A DNA stretch of 64,000 nucleotides from Paludibacteraceae bacterium (GCA_024693065.1 JAILLP010000004.1:1-64000), one strand, 5' to 3'. Positions 26,791 to 36,232 are shown, numbered from the stretch's first letter. Numbers and translations are program-made. The notes: generated by a model from the letters alone, not told the origin.

Positions 26791-27696
26791 ATGCTTGGTC
26801 TAAAGAAGAAATGGCACGATTTTATGCACAACGAGGAGTTGAAGCATAAAATTTATATGGTGATCTACGATACGGATTCCCCTATGGGTAAGATGTTTGA
26901 TGTCCTGCTCATCATATTTATACTGGTGAGTGTATTGGTCGTCATCTTGGAGAGCCTTGCGATTTTCCCTCCGACGTTTAAGTTCTTCTTGAGTGTGCTG
27001 GAGTGGGTCTTCACGGTGTTCTTCACGATAGAATATCTGTTGAGGCTTTATAGCTCGCCGCATCCCTTCAAGTATGCCACCAGTTTCTTCGGTATTGTTG
27101 ATTTGTTGGCCACCGTTCCTACCTATTTGGGCTTTGTCTTCCCGAATGCGCATGGCTTGCTGACCATCCGTATCCTGCGCTTGATCCGTGTCTTCCGTAT
27201 CTTTAAGCTCTTCTCCTATTGGCGGGAGGGAGAGATCTTGCTGAACTCCTTGCGTGCCAGTTTCCGCAAAATCATTGTGTTCTTTGTCTTCGTGCTTCTG
27301 CTCGTTGTCTGCATTGGCACGGTGATGTACATGGTCGAGGGAGGTATCGAGGAGAGTAGTTTCCATGATATCCCTAGCAGTATCTATTGGGCGATTGTGA
27401 CTACCACGACGGTGGGGTATGGTGATATCACACCGGTGACGAGCCTGGGGCGTTTCCTCTCAGCTTTCGTGATGCTCTTGGGTTACACGGTATTGGCGGT
27501 CCCTACGGGTATCGTTTCCGCTCAGATGATAACGGAGAAGAAGAAGTTCTCCATCCGTCCTTGCCCGCATTGCCACAAGACGGGGCACGACGAGGACGCT
27601 GTTTTTTGCAGGTACTGCGGTAAACGTCTCTTTGACGACGAGTCGGATGGCTTCGACGAGAAGGAAATCGTGACGCAGGAGGGGGAAATCAAGTGA
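26791..27696 (+). CDS. Voltage-gated potassium channel with C-terminal zinc ribbon
   Basis: 301 residues. Six membrane helices in the first 235 residues; S4 carries an Arg series (LTIRILRLIRVFRIFKL), and the pore has the K+ selectivity filter TTTTVGYGD at about 204-212. After S6, residues ~258-280 form a zinc ribbon (CPHC...CRYCGKRL) followed by an acidic tail. The zinc ribbon is not part of the basic channel fold and could sense metal or bind a partner. It is the last gene of the metY-mntP cluster. Confidence 0.9.
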   Translation: MLGLKKKWHDFMHNEELKHKIYMVIYDTDSPMGKMFDVLLIIFILVSVLVVILESLAIFPPTFKFFLSVLEWVFTVFFTIEYLLRLYSSPHPFKYATSFFGIVDLLATVPTYLGFVFPNAHGLLTIRILRLIRVFRIFKLFSYWREGEILLNSLRASFRKIIVFFVFVLLLVVCIGTVMYMVEGGIEESSFHDIPSSIYWAIVTTTTVGYGDITPVTSLGRFLSAFVMLLGYTVLAVPTGIVSAQMITEKKKFSIRPCPHCHKTGHDEDAVFCRYCGKRLFDDESDGFDEKEIVTQEGEIK

Positions 27697-27739
27697 ATTT
27701 TGAATTAAGAATTATGTTTTCATTTTTCTCTTTTTTTTT

Positions 27740-27818
27740 TACTTCTAAAACTCCACTTTTTTGCCCTAAAATAAAAGTTATTTGATTGATTATTAGAGTT
27801 TAATTTATAGAAGTCCCC
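27740..27818 (-). mobile_element. Remnant of an IS5-type element (one end only)
   Basis: Read on the minus strand from 27818 it begins GGGGACTTCTATAAATTAAA and stays alignable for ~80 bases with the start of the element ending at 32492 (shared blocks AATAACTT.TATTTTA, CAA.AAGTGG, GAAG). No transposase coding follows. It is either a truncated copy or a solo end. Confidence 0.6.
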
Positions 27819-27895
27819 ATGCACTCTTTAAAATTTCAAGATAAATAATCTATAGTTTACACACATCATATTAATTAATACAAATACAAATACAA

Positions 27896-27961
27896 AAAAC
27901 CTTAATTTCGCAGTATTTTAGTTAATAACTATTTTTTATCGGGTTGCGAAATTAAGGTTTT
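27896..27961. terminator. Long stem-loop between convergent genes, probably a bidirectional terminator
   Basis: A perfect 17-bp inverted repeat (27896-27912 and 27945-27961, arm AAAACCTTAATTTCGCA) encloses 32 bases, within which TAGTTA and TAACTA can also pair. It is flanked by A-runs and T-runs and lies between the + strand channel gene and the - strand barrel gene. A small palindromic mobile repeat is an alternative. Confidence 0.55.
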
Positions 27962-27990
27962 CATTCACTTCATTATTTACTTTTTTTATC

Positions 27991-28716
27991 TCATTTGAAG
28001 TAGAAGGTTAGTGTTCCGAAAAAGGTACTGTGTTTAGTTTTATAATCTAGATTTTCGGCTCTATAAAGATCGAGAATGCCAAGATCATATCCCACGGTAA
28101 ACTTAGTTTTCTGAGAAAATGCGAATCCCAAACCAAAACGAAAACCAAAGTCTAGTCTTTTCGCATGTTCATTGTCGAAAACTTTAGATTCAGGAGCCTT
28201 ATTACGCATATCATCTAACATTTCTTCCGCTACCTGTTGCATTGATGCATCTTCCAAATCTAGGGTATAATCGGTAGTGGTCTTCCCTGCTAGACCGACA
28301 CCTACGTAAGGACCTGCTTGAGGAATTAATCCAAAGTTTCCTAAATTGATGCGATAGTTTAATGTCAGAGGAACAGCAACATAATGAATAGACGTTTTAG
28401 TTTCTTCGTCTATTTCAAAATAATCGTTGCTGTGTTCATATCCTATTCCGTCTGTTTTGTAACCTTTTCGCTGGTATGTCACTCCAGCCTCTAAAAAAAG
28501 GTTGTCAACAAATGCATAATTGAACACCAATCCTCCTTGAATGTTAGCGATTCCATCAGGATCTTTTAGGTCATACGGGTCATCCATACGCATGGTTGAT
28601 AAACCAGCTCCTGCGGTTATACCTACATTGAAATCTCCTTTTTTCGCCTCTTGGGCATTCATGCTGACAGTTGCACCTAACGTGATAACAGCCAGAAATA
28701 AATTTTTTATTCTCAT
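27991..28716 (-). CDS. Outer membrane beta-barrel protein (PorT/OMP_b-brl type)
   Basis: 241 residues with a signal peptide (RIKNLFLAVITLGATVSMNA, cut before QEAKKG). The mature part alternates hydrophobic and polar residues in about eight strands (FNVGITAGAGLSTM, LFLEAGVTYQRKGY, ALPLTLNYRI-like, FTVGYDLGILDLY) and ends in Phe-Lys (FFGTLTFYFK), typical of small Bacteroidota barrels. Function unknown. It is in line with the PepSY-like gene and the two-component system upstream, with a 32-base gap. Confidence 0.82.
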   Translation of the reverse strand: MRIKNLFLAVITLGATVSMNAQEAKKGDFNVGITAGAGLSTMRMDDPYDLKDPDGIANIQGGLVFNYAFVDNLFLEAGVTYQRKGYKTDGIGYEHSNDYFEIDEETKTSIHYVAVPLTLNYRINLGNFGLIPQAGPYVGVGLAGKTTTDYTLDLEDASMQQVAEEMLDDMRNKAPESKVFDNEHAKRLDFGFRFGLGFAFSQKTKFTVGYDLGILDLYRAENLDYKTKHSTFFGTLTFYFK

Positions 28717-28748
28717 GATAATTATTGATTAGATGTTTTTTATTTCCT

Positions 28749-29201
28749 TCAATCGTCAATATCTGTTAAGATGAACTCCTTATTAAAGGTCAGTTCAACC
28801 CCGTTGGATAGTTTTACCTCATATTCTCGATTGTCTTTGTCTATCTCAGTGATCTTCACATTAGTATAGAGTTCTTTTATTTTTTTTAGAATTTCTGAAG
28901 GAATTAATTCTTCAGGAACAGAACAAAACTTGCATGTTACCTCTTTCCAATCACCGTTTTTGTAAAATTCAACTTTGGCACTACTTGTAAGAATGACTTT
29001 GTAACGAACTTCTAAAAATTCTTTTTCGCAAACGGCAAGCGATACTTTGTCATTCGAGAAATATTCTTTTATGAAAGACTGACTCTTGGCAGGTAACTGA
29101 TCAAAACTTATTGGTTTGTTGTTGTCTGCCCATACATTGAATAAACTCACAAATGCAAAAAGAATGCATAAAAATGGTCTTAAGAAATTTGATGTTTTCA
29201 T
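28749..29201 (-). CDS. PepSY-like periplasmic protein
   Basis: 150 residues from the ATG at 29201. A signal peptide (KTSNFLRPFLCILFAFVSLF, ending at VWA) is followed by two repeats of the PepSY-like fold: ISFDQLPAKSQSFIKEYF with KVEFYKNGDWKEV, and SEILKKIKELYTNVKI with YEVKLSNGVELTFN. Such Bacteroidota proteins are periplasmic and often lie beside two-component systems, as here; they are thought to bind or inhibit partner proteins. Minus-strand GATATTTG (29238-29245) is one base off a -7 box. Confidence 0.8.
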   Translation of the reverse strand: MKTSNFLRPFLCILFAFVSLFNVWADNNKPISFDQLPAKSQSFIKEYFSNDKVSLAVCEKEFLEVRYKVILTSSAKVEFYKNGDWKEVTCKFCSVPEELIPSEILKKIKELYTNVKITEIDKDNREYEVKLSNGVELTFNKEFILTDIDD

Positions 29202-29304
29202 ATTCGTAAAAATTTTAGTTAAACATAAATTTTGATACAAATATCGAACTCAAATGTAAAATGAAATTGAAATATCTTTTTTTTGTTGAATTTAGTTTTC
29301 ATTA

Positions 29305-30594
29305 TTACAGAATTTTATTCCTTTCCCATGATAATAGAAATTGATGCCATCCATTATCGTGTTTATATTTCAAATCCATATTGTAAAGTTTGACTATAGA
29401 ATTAACAAGAGAAAGTCCAAGTCCAGAAGAATTATTATTTCTGCGTTTAGAATAAAATCGATTAAAAATCAAAGATTCGTCTAATGGTTCGTTCCCTTGA
29501 TTGGAGAAGGAAATGGAGTGATTCGTTGATGATATACGAATTAATGAATATCGGTCACTGTGAACAAAAGCATTTTTAATCAGATTGGAAAACAAAACGT
29601 TTGCCAATGTAGTATTCATCATGACGGTGCAATTGTCAGATAGATTATGCTCTACTGAGATAGATTTCGACTCGAAAATGTCTGCGTAAGTGTTTGTTAG
29701 TTCTTCTATTAGTGATTTTATATTGATTTCTTCAGACTCAAAATATTGTTTTCCTTCTATTTTGGAAAGTAATAAGAGGGTTTTATTTAATCGTATGACA
29801 GAGGAAAGAGTGCGACGCATGTTGACTAATCCTGTCATTTGCATTTCGTTGAAATTGTTGGATTCCAGCATCCATTCAATCTGATTGTTAAGGATAGCAA
29901 GAGGAGTTTGTAGCTCGTGAGAAGCATTCCCGATAAATTCGTTTTCACGAATTCTGAGTTCTTCAGAACGATTGACAGCATTTTGAGCGGCTGTTTTCAG
30001 TTTGTTGAATTCTGTTATGTTTGTTTGAATGTCGATGGTATACAGTTTATGTCCTCCAGGTTTATGATTATCGAGCCAATGAAGAAGTTTGTAGAAGGGG
30101 GTAAGGGAAGTGCGAAAAACGAAGATACAGATAATGATAATTAAAATTGTAAGGATGATGTAAAGTAGTGAAATCCAGTATAGTATAGTATATAATAGAT
30201 CATCACGTTCAAACGTGGGAGAACTAACACGTAATTCGTAATTGATTCCATTTTTATCTTGAAAGATAGTCACAAGAGTCCTTGCAGGTTCTGTTTCTTC
30301 TTTCTCGGGGATGAATATATCTTCATTAAAATATCGAAGACGAGAAACTGTATCTGCGTAAGATTGCGAAACAGGCTTGATTGTATATGTGTTATTTGTC
30401 CCATCTGTGGAAGACGGAAGTCTTTGTCCTGCTAATACTCGCATGATAATTTGTTCTGCGTATAGATCCAGTGCGTCGTCCGTTTCATCATTTATCTCCT
30501 CCATCATTCTAAAATAAAAGAGTGCTCCCCAGATAATCATTAAGGGAATGATGGCTAAGGAAAGTCGGATGGTCACCTGGTTAACTAACTTCAT
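29305..30594 (-). CDS. Sensor histidine kinase
   Basis: 429 residues. Two membrane helices (about 10-28 and 138-160) enclose a periplasmic sensor region of about 105 residues. After a HAMP-like linker comes the H box NASHELQTPLAILNNQIEWM, N box NTTLANVLFSNLIKNAF and G box SSGLGLSLVNSI. It phosphorylates the regulator encoded one base upstream. Likely targets are the PepSY-like and barrel genes that follow, which is inferred from position. Confidence 0.92.
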   Translation of the reverse strand: MKLVNQVTIRLSLAIIPLMIIWGALFYFRMMEEINDETDDALDLYAEQIIMRVLAGQRLPSSTDGTNNTYTIKPVSQSYADTVSRLRYFNEDIFIPEKEETEPARTLVTIFQDKNGINYELRVSSPTFERDDLLYTILYWISLLYIILTILIIIICIFVFRTSLTPFYKLLHWLDNHKPGGHKLYTIDIQTNITEFNKLKTAAQNAVNRSEELRIRENEFIGNASHELQTPLAILNNQIEWMLESNNFNEMQMTGLVNMRRTLSSVIRLNKTLLLLSKIEGKQYFESEEINIKSLIEELTNTYADIFESKSISVEHNLSDNCTVMMNTTLANVLFSNLIKNAFVHSDRYSLIRISSTNHSISFSNQGNEPLDESLIFNRFYSKRRNNNSSGLGLSLVNSIVKLYNMDLKYKHDNGWHQFLLSWERNKIL

Positions 30595-30595
30595 A

Positions 30596-31279
30596 TCAAT
30601 CTTCTTTTGAAATTAATTTATATCCGAATCCGTAGATGGATTTGATCTCGATAGTGGCTTCTGCATGGGCAAGTTTCTGTTTTAAATTTTTTATTTGAGC
30701 ATAGACATAGTGAAAATCATCTGACTGATCGGCACTGTCGCCCCATACTTGTTCGGCGAGTAAAGCTTTGTCGATGATGTGATTTGGGCGTTGTATGAAA
30801 TAAGAAAGTATTTGATACTCTTTCTTTAAGAGAGGAACATTAACATTATTAACAAGAAGGGAATTCTTATCTGTGTCGAGAAAAACGTTTCCAAGAGTGA
30901 ACCCATGAATCCCATTGTTTTGTGAGCGACGTGCTACACTTCTGATTCTTGCAGACAATTCAAGCAGGTGAAATGGTTTAGGAAGGTAATCATCTGCACC
31001 CAATTCAAGTCCTGTCACTTTGTCTTCAATAGAATCTTTGGCAGAAAGGATAATTACAATTTCTCTTCTTTTGTTGGACTTTATCTCTTTTAGGAGTTGA
31101 AGTCCATTCCCGTCTGGTAGCATTATGTCGAGAAGGATACAATCATAAGTGTAGACACCAATTTTATCTCGAGCCTCTTTCAATGAAAAAACGCTCTCCA
31201 CAGTATGTTTCTCTTTTGTGAGTGAACGTTTCATTAAATCTTGTAAGGATACCTCGTCTTCTATAATTAGTATTTTCAT
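30596..31279 (-). CDS. OmpR-family response regulator
   Basis: 227 residues from the ATG at 31279 (KILIIEDEVSLQDLM); upstream extension is not family-like. The receiver has Asp in CILLDIMLPDGNGL and Lys in DDYLPKPFHL. The winged-helix DNA-binding domain ends IKSIYGFGYKLI. It pairs with the kinase downstream (one-base gap). On the minus strand two -7 candidates lie upstream, TAAATTTG (31292-31299) and TATATTTG (31334-31341). Confidence 0.93.
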   Translation of the reverse strand: MKILIIEDEVSLQDLMKRSLTKEKHTVESVFSLKEARDKIGVYTYDCILLDIMLPDGNGLQLLKEIKSNKRREIVIILSAKDSIEDKVTGLELGADDYLPKPFHLLELSARIRSVARRSQNNGIHGFTLGNVFLDTDKNSLLVNNVNVPLLKKEYQILSYFIQRPNHIIDKALLAEQVWGDSADQSDDFHYVYAQIKNLKQKLAHAEATIEIKSIYGFGYKLISKED

Positions 31280-31291
31280 AATGGGAAAAGA

Positions 31292-31341
31292 CAAATTTAA
31301 TGGATTGAGATAATAAAATGTCATTAAGAAAAACAAATATA
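31292..31341 (-). promoter_or_regulatory. Two -7 box candidates of the two-component operon
   Basis: Minus-strand TAAATTTG at 31292-31299 and TATATTTG at 31334-31341 both fit TAnnTTTG. The latter lies close to the inferred end of the IS element, which may have supplied it. Confidence 0.35.
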
Positions 31342-31355
31342 AAAAGAATTATATA

Positions 31356-32492
31356 TAGTCTATAAAATTCTCAGATCAAATTATTGAAGGTTCTTTAAAT
31401 TCATTCTTCAGCATCTGCAAGAACCTGTTAAATCGGAGACTGAAGGTTGTCCTTCATAGACAACTTTCCAATCCTGAAAGCCGAACACATGTTCCACTCG
31501 GCTTCTCATTCTCGACTTCTTCCTGTTCGATTTTTTTTGTTCCTCCGTCAGCGGGTGGTTCCTGTACCCTTTCTCGCAGATGATTGGTGTGGTTCCCTTC
31601 TCCTCAAAGCCGTCCTTTGTGCCGACGTATCCACTGTCCATCCACACCTTCTGCCCCTTGTCCTTCTCCGTTATCAGACGGTACGATCGCTGGCTGTCAT
31701 GCACGCTGGCGGCCGTGACATCGTAGGTGACTATCAGTTTGCTTTTCGCATCCACCTTATATATGGTTCTTGTATCCGTAGAACCTCTCCCCATGTTTCT
31801 TCACCCATCTTGCGTCTATGTCCTTATGGCATTTCTTGTTCTTGTTGTCGTTCCATAGTTCATCCCCCCTTGCCTTCCTTTATAACTTTGTTCTCTCCCT
31901 TCGTGTTTCTTTGACGAGGAGCGACCACGAAACTTGCATCGATGATTTTCCCCTCGTTCACTATCAGCCCCTCCCGTTCCATCTTTCCGTGGAACTCGTC
32001 AAACAACTTGTCGAGTGTACCATTCTGCGACAACAAGTTCTTAAACTTCCAAACTGTTTTTGCATCCGGCACATCATCCACGCATTCTATGCCGACGAAC
32101 CTACGGAAACTTGTTCTGTCTTTTATCTGATATTCAACCTGCTCGTCTCCAAGCCCATAATACCTCTGCAAAACCAACACTTTGAACATCATTACGGGGT
32201 CGATTGGAGGTCTGCCTGCATTACTTTTCCTTTCTTTGGGCAGTACAATGTCCTCAAGAATATCCCTAAATATCTCAAAATCAATATGTTTTTCCAAAAC
32301 CTCTAATGGATTGCCCATTTCTGAAAGGGATTGAACTATATACTCTGAATCAAAAAAACTTTGGATGCATTTGCGTGATACCTCTTCATCTTTTCTCTTG
32401 TTTTTGCTTTCTTCCAAATATACCACTTCTTGTCTTAAAATACAAGTTATTCGATTGAATTTCAATTTTTTTTTTAATTTATAGAAGTCCCC
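31356..32492 (-). mobile_element. IS5-family insertion sequence, decayed
   Basis: About 1.1 kb. The right end reads GGGGACTTCTATAAATT on the minus strand from 32492. The left end is less sure: TCTATAAAATT at 31360-31370 resembles the inner part of the same end. It carries a frameshifted transposase and stops 12 bases from the cvfB-like stop codon. A second copy of the same end lies at 27740-27818. Confidence 0.7.
31408..32465 (-). pseudogene. IS5-type transposase, frameshifted
   Basis: The N-terminal part (31860-32465) carries SNAGRPPIDPVMMFKVLVLQ, VPDAKTVWKFKN and EGKIIDASFVVAPRQR, and the C-terminal part (31408-31794) VDAKSKLIVTYDVTAASVHD and SRMRSRVEHVFGF; together they make an IS5 DDE transposase. 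The middle reads correctly (DELWNDNKNKKCHKDIDARW) in a third frame. Two single-base insertions explain this: one in the C6 run at 31864-31869 and one in the ATAT stretch near 31760. The C-terminus after VFGF no longer resembles the family. An intact enzyme cannot be made without two frameshifts. Confidence 0.8.
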
Positions 32493-32504
32493 TAAACGCC
32501 CTTG

Positions 32505-33344
32505 TCATTCCTCCTCTGTCAGTCTGATGCCATCGTCTCCGATGGCGATGATCCGTTGTTTGTACAGTGAACCCAATGTCTTCTTGAAGGCTTTCTTGCT
32601 GCATCCGAAGGTGTTGTAGATGATGTCTGCATCTGTTTTGTCGTTCATCGGCAGATAGCCGTTCCTACGTCTCAGTTCATCGAGTATCTGCTCGCTGATG
32701 GTGTCCACCACCTTGTACCCTTGTGGCTGTAGGGCCACGTCGAGTTTGCCGTCCTCGCGTACGCATTTCACGTATCCTTTGGTGCGCATGGCGAAGTCTA
32801 TGTGTTCGAAGATTTCGCTGTGGTAAACCAGACCCCAGTAGGCGTCGTCCACGATCACCTTGTATCCGAGGTCGGTCTCTTTGGCGAAAAGGATGTCCAC
32901 CTCGTCGTTCCTTTTGTAGGTAGGCTTGTCCAGGTCGAGGAAGTCATCCACGTGCATGCTGGCGATGACCTGCTCCGTGTGGTGGTCATAGAAGACGTGC
33001 ACGAGGTAGGTGCCGCCGAGGGCCAGCTTGCTGGTCTGCTCCTTAGAAGGGAGGAAAAGCTTGCGTTTCAGTCCCCAGTCGAGCAAGGCGCCCGCTGAGG
33101 ATACATGCACGACGGGGAGGAACTCGAACTCGCCTGCGATGGCGAGAGGAATCTTCGCCGAGCCAATCGTCTTCTTGTCCGCATCCTTGTAGAGGAATAT
33201 CTTCACGACATCACCTTCTTGGGGCGTTTCGGTGAATTCCTCTGTTGGTATGCTGAATACCTCCTCATCTTCGGAGACGACGACCACCTCCTGCTGACCG
33301 ACGTTTCGCACGGTCATCTTATTTATTTTCCCTATTTCAATCAT
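32505..33344 (-). CDS. CvfB/YitL-like S1-domain RNA-binding protein
   Basis: 279 residues. S1-type beta-barrel modules in the first ~210 residues (INKMTVRNVGQQEVVVV, AGALLDWGLKRKLFLPSKEQ, EVDILFAKETDLGYKVIVDD) are followed by a C-terminal winged helix (EQILDELRRRNGYLPMNDKT, FGCSKKAFKKTLGSLYKQRI). This is the architecture of CvfB, an RNA-binding virulence and stress regulator first described in staphylococci. Its ATG overlaps the stop of the asmA-like gene by four bases. Confidence 0.87.
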   Translation of the reverse strand: MIEIGKINKMTVRNVGQQEVVVVSEDEEVFSIPTEEFTETPQEGDVVKIFLYKDADKKTIGSAKIPLAIAGEFEFLPVVHVSSAGALLDWGLKRKLFLPSKEQTSKLALGGTYLVHVFYDHHTEQVIASMHVDDFLDLDKPTYKRNDEVDILFAKETDLGYKVIVDDAYWGLVYHSEIFEHIDFAMRTKGYVKCVREDGKLDVALQPQGYKVVDTISEQILDELRRRNGYLPMNDKTDADIIYNTFGCSKKAFKKTLGSLYKQRIIAIGDDGIRLTEEE

Positions 33345-36232
33345 TCTGTTTTCTTGTTGTTATTGCCTGCGGCGGAAGCCTTCTCGATCAGAGCGTTTCC
33401 GTTCTTCTCTGCGTTCTGTATCAGTTTGTCACCGGCCGTTGCGGCTTCGTTCACCATTTTGTTGGCTTGCTCCTGCGCTTTTTTGATGCCTGCGTCACCT
33501 GTCTTTTTGGCGGCCGCTTTGGCTAGAGGATTGGTTGCCTTGTCCTGCAACTTTTGGGAGTTTGCCTTCGCCTCTTCCACTAGTTTGTCCGCCCCTTTCT
33601 GAGCTTCCGCGATCATCTTCTCACGCTGTGCTTTGGCCTCCGCCACCATTTTGTCGCGTTGTGCCTTCGCCTCCGCAATGGCCTTTTCTTTCGCCTTGTC
33701 TACAACCTCCAACGCTTTTTCTTTGATGGATTCGAGGGTGGATGCTGCTCCGACGCTTACCTTTGGAGCGGTGAATGTACCACCGATTTTCACATCCAAT
33801 GCCACAGGTATCTTATCCGTGATGGTCTTAAGCGAAATGGTGGAGATGTAGTCCAATGTCTGGTCGAGACCCGACGAACCGGAGAACTTGAACATAGCGG
33901 TTTGGATGGCGGTTTCGAATGGGTCGATCTCCAGCCTTCCGTTCTTGATGACGAACTTGATGTTGATGTCCTTCATCTGCGGGTTCTTCAGTGAAGGCAT
34001 TTTGATCTTATTGGCAAGGGCGCTAATCGCCTTGGTTTTGTCTTCAATCATGCTGAAAGCCTTCACGTCGTTCAGACCCACCTCTTTGGAGGAGAACTTA
34101 CCCTTTCCGTTGACGGTGGATAGGTTAGGCGTCATGCCATGGTCCAGTTTGGAGTCGAATTTCAGGTCCATCGAGAAGTTACCCGAAGCGTCTGACAATA
34201 TTGGAGCCAGTTTGTTGGCGGTGGAGACCTTGGTGAATACTTCGGAGATCTTCATCTCCTTCAATCCTAATGCCAGATCCACCTTTGGAGCGAGCGTGTC
34301 CTTCACGTCGTATTCTCCGTTGACGTTGAAGGATCCACCCATTGTGTTACCGCTCAGGGTGCTGATTTTCGCCACCTTCTCCTTCAAGGTGAGGTTTCCT
34401 TTCAGTTGAGTTATCTCTATATCCTCGAAGAGCAGTTTGTTGATGTTGGTGGTCAGCGCGAAATCGACGTTGCCAGGGATGTCGATGATGGTGTTCTCCG
34501 TGGCGCTTTCAGGATTTGTGTTGGCGCTCTCTTCCTCTTCTCCGCCTAACAATTCATTGGCGTCGATGTAGTTGGAGTTGACGTTCAGGGTACCCTTGAT
34601 GGTCTCGCCCCTAAGCGCATATTGCAGGAAGTTCTGCAGTGTTCCGTCCAACTTCAGGTCTGATTTGCCCAAGCCCAAGTCTGCGTTCATCTTCACGTTT
34701 TGGGAAGTGAACTCCATGTCGGCGTTGTTCATGTTCACGTCGAAGTCCAACGAGTTCATCTGAAGGATGAAGTTCTTCAGGTTGAGGGAACCGAGGATGG
34801 AGAAGCGGTCGTATTCTTCCTTGTCTACGTAAGACATCTTTCCGTTCGCTTTCAGCGCCGCGGTCATGATACCGTTGATTTTCATCTCGTCTAGGTGAAC
34901 CACCTCCGTCAGCTTGCTGAAATCGATGGTTCCGTCTGCTGCGAACTTGAAGTCAGGGTCGGAGATTGGAGTCTTCATGAAGAGTGTTATAGCAAATGGG
35001 TTGCCAGCCATCTTGAGTCCGAATTTCTTCACGTCGATGATGGTGGAGTCGGTGATGTCTCCTGGATTAGTGATATTCGCACTGATGTTGATGTCATTGA
35101 TGGAGCTTGGCAGATCAGGGTATTTGAACATTGCGTTCGATATCTCCAGGTCTGCATTGAATGCAGGGAGCGTATCACCTTGCATACGACCCTTCGCCGA
35201 GGCGTTGAGTGCCACCTCTCCTGCTGTTTGGATGGAAGAGAAGTCGTCGGCGTAGATGGCCGGTATCAAAGAGAGGATTTGTTTGAAATCAATGTTAGGT
35301 GTGCTAAGCTTCAGGTCCACGTCGGTGGTGGTGGAGTCTACCAACCATACCGAACCGGCGAAATTCGCCTTGATTTCGTTCAAGGAGATCGAGTTTTCCG
35401 CGAAGGTGAACTTGCTGCTGTCCAGGTCTGCGGTCATGTCTACATCAGCCTTCACTTTCGCTTTTTTCAGGTAAGGGATACCACCCATGTGGAGTGAGGT
35501 GGAGTCTACGCCCAGCAAGAGTTTCAGGTCTGTCTTGTTCCCTCTCACTTGTCCGTTGAAGTTCAGGTCCACGGATTCGAGGACAGCCTCCGTGTTGGAG
35601 GAAGAGGCGTCGTGGTAGGCGATCTTGTCCACCAGGAGTTTCAGTTCGTCGATGTGCGCCAATGTCTCTATGTCAAGCGCAAGCACGCCTTTCAGGTCCA
35701 GGTTCACACCTTCCACAGAGGCATTCATGCTGTCAGGTTGACTCGTGTAGGATGCCCGTAGATTTTCGATCGTCACCTTTTTGAGATTAAGTATGATTGG
35801 TGCGGAAGGCTCTTCCGATTCCTCGGTGGCGGTGGAGTCGGACTCTACGATCTCCCAGTTGGCCTTCCCTTGTTCGTTCACGATGGCATTCGCCACAGGA
35901 TTGACCAATTTTATTTTGTTCACTTCGAATGATTCCTTGAATAGACTTTTCAGATTGAGGACGACCTCTAGCTCGTCCACGTGAAGCAGCGTGTCTCCAG
36001 CGAAGGAGTCCACACCCACGATGCCGAAGTCCTCCACGGAGAAGGTGGCATTTGGAAAATTGGAAAAGAAGCCTAATGAGAAGTCTCCCAAATGGATCTC
36101 CGCATCCAAAGCTTTGTTGGCTTCCGCTTCCGCAACATCTTTGATTTTATCCTTAAAGAAAAAAGGAAGGACTAACATTAGTCCCAAAATCGATAGCATA
36201 ACAATGCCGATAATTTTAAATGCTTTCTTCAT
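33341..36232 (-). CDS. AsmA-family protein
   Basis: 963 residues from the ATG at 36232. An N-terminal membrane anchor (KIIGIVMLSILGLMLVLPFFF) is followed by a long beta-rich part of repeated AsmA-type strands, from VEDFGIVGVDSFAGDTLLHV to the conserved C-terminal segment MKDINIKFVIKNGRLEIDPF. The last ~130 residues are an Ala/Lys/Glu-rich coiled coil with near-repeats of AEAKAQR(D/E)KM. AsmA-like proteins span the periplasm and are implicated in outer membrane lipid homeostasis. The start is preceded on the minus strand by TAACTTTG (36285-36292) and TTTG (36316-36319). Confidence 0.87.
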   Translation of the reverse strand: MKKAFKIIGIVMLSILGLMLVLPFFFKDKIKDVAEAEANKALDAEIHLGDFSLGFFSNFPNATFSVEDFGIVGVDSFAGDTLLHVDELEVVLNLKSLFKESFEVNKIKLVNPVANAIVNEQGKANWEIVESDSTATEESEEPSAPIILNLKKVTIENLRASYTSQPDSMNASVEGVNLDLKGVLALDIETLAHIDELKLLVDKIAYHDASSSNTEAVLESVDLNFNGQVRGNKTDLKLLLGVDSTSLHMGGIPYLKKAKVKADVDMTADLDSSKFTFAENSISLNEIKANFAGSVWLVDSTTTDVDLKLSTPNIDFKQILSLIPAIYADDFSSIQTAGEVALNASAKGRMQGDTLPAFNADLEISNAMFKYPDLPSSINDINISANITNPGDITDSTIIDVKKFGLKMAGNPFAITLFMKTPISDPDFKFAADGTIDFSKLTEVVHLDEMKINGIMTAALKANGKMSYVDKEEYDRFSILGSLNLKNFILQMNSLDFDVNMNNADMEFTSQNVKMNADLGLGKSDLKLDGTLQNFLQYALRGETIKGTLNVNSNYIDANELLGGEEEESANTNPESATENTIIDIPGNVDFALTTNINKLLFEDIEITQLKGNLTLKEKVAKISTLSGNTMGGSFNVNGEYDVKDTLAPKVDLALGLKEMKISEVFTKVSTANKLAPILSDASGNFSMDLKFDSKLDHGMTPNLSTVNGKGKFSSKEVGLNDVKAFSMIEDKTKAISALANKIKMPSLKNPQMKDINIKFVIKNGRLEIDPFETAIQTAMFKFSGSSGLDQTLDYISTISLKTITDKIPVALDVKIGGTFTAPKVSVGAASTLESIKEKALEVVDKAKEKAIAEAKAQRDKMVAEAKAQREKMIAEAQKGADKLVEEAKANSQKLQDKATNPLAKAAAKKTGDAGIKKAQEQANKMVNEAATAGDKLIQNAEKNGNALIEKASAAGNNNKKTE

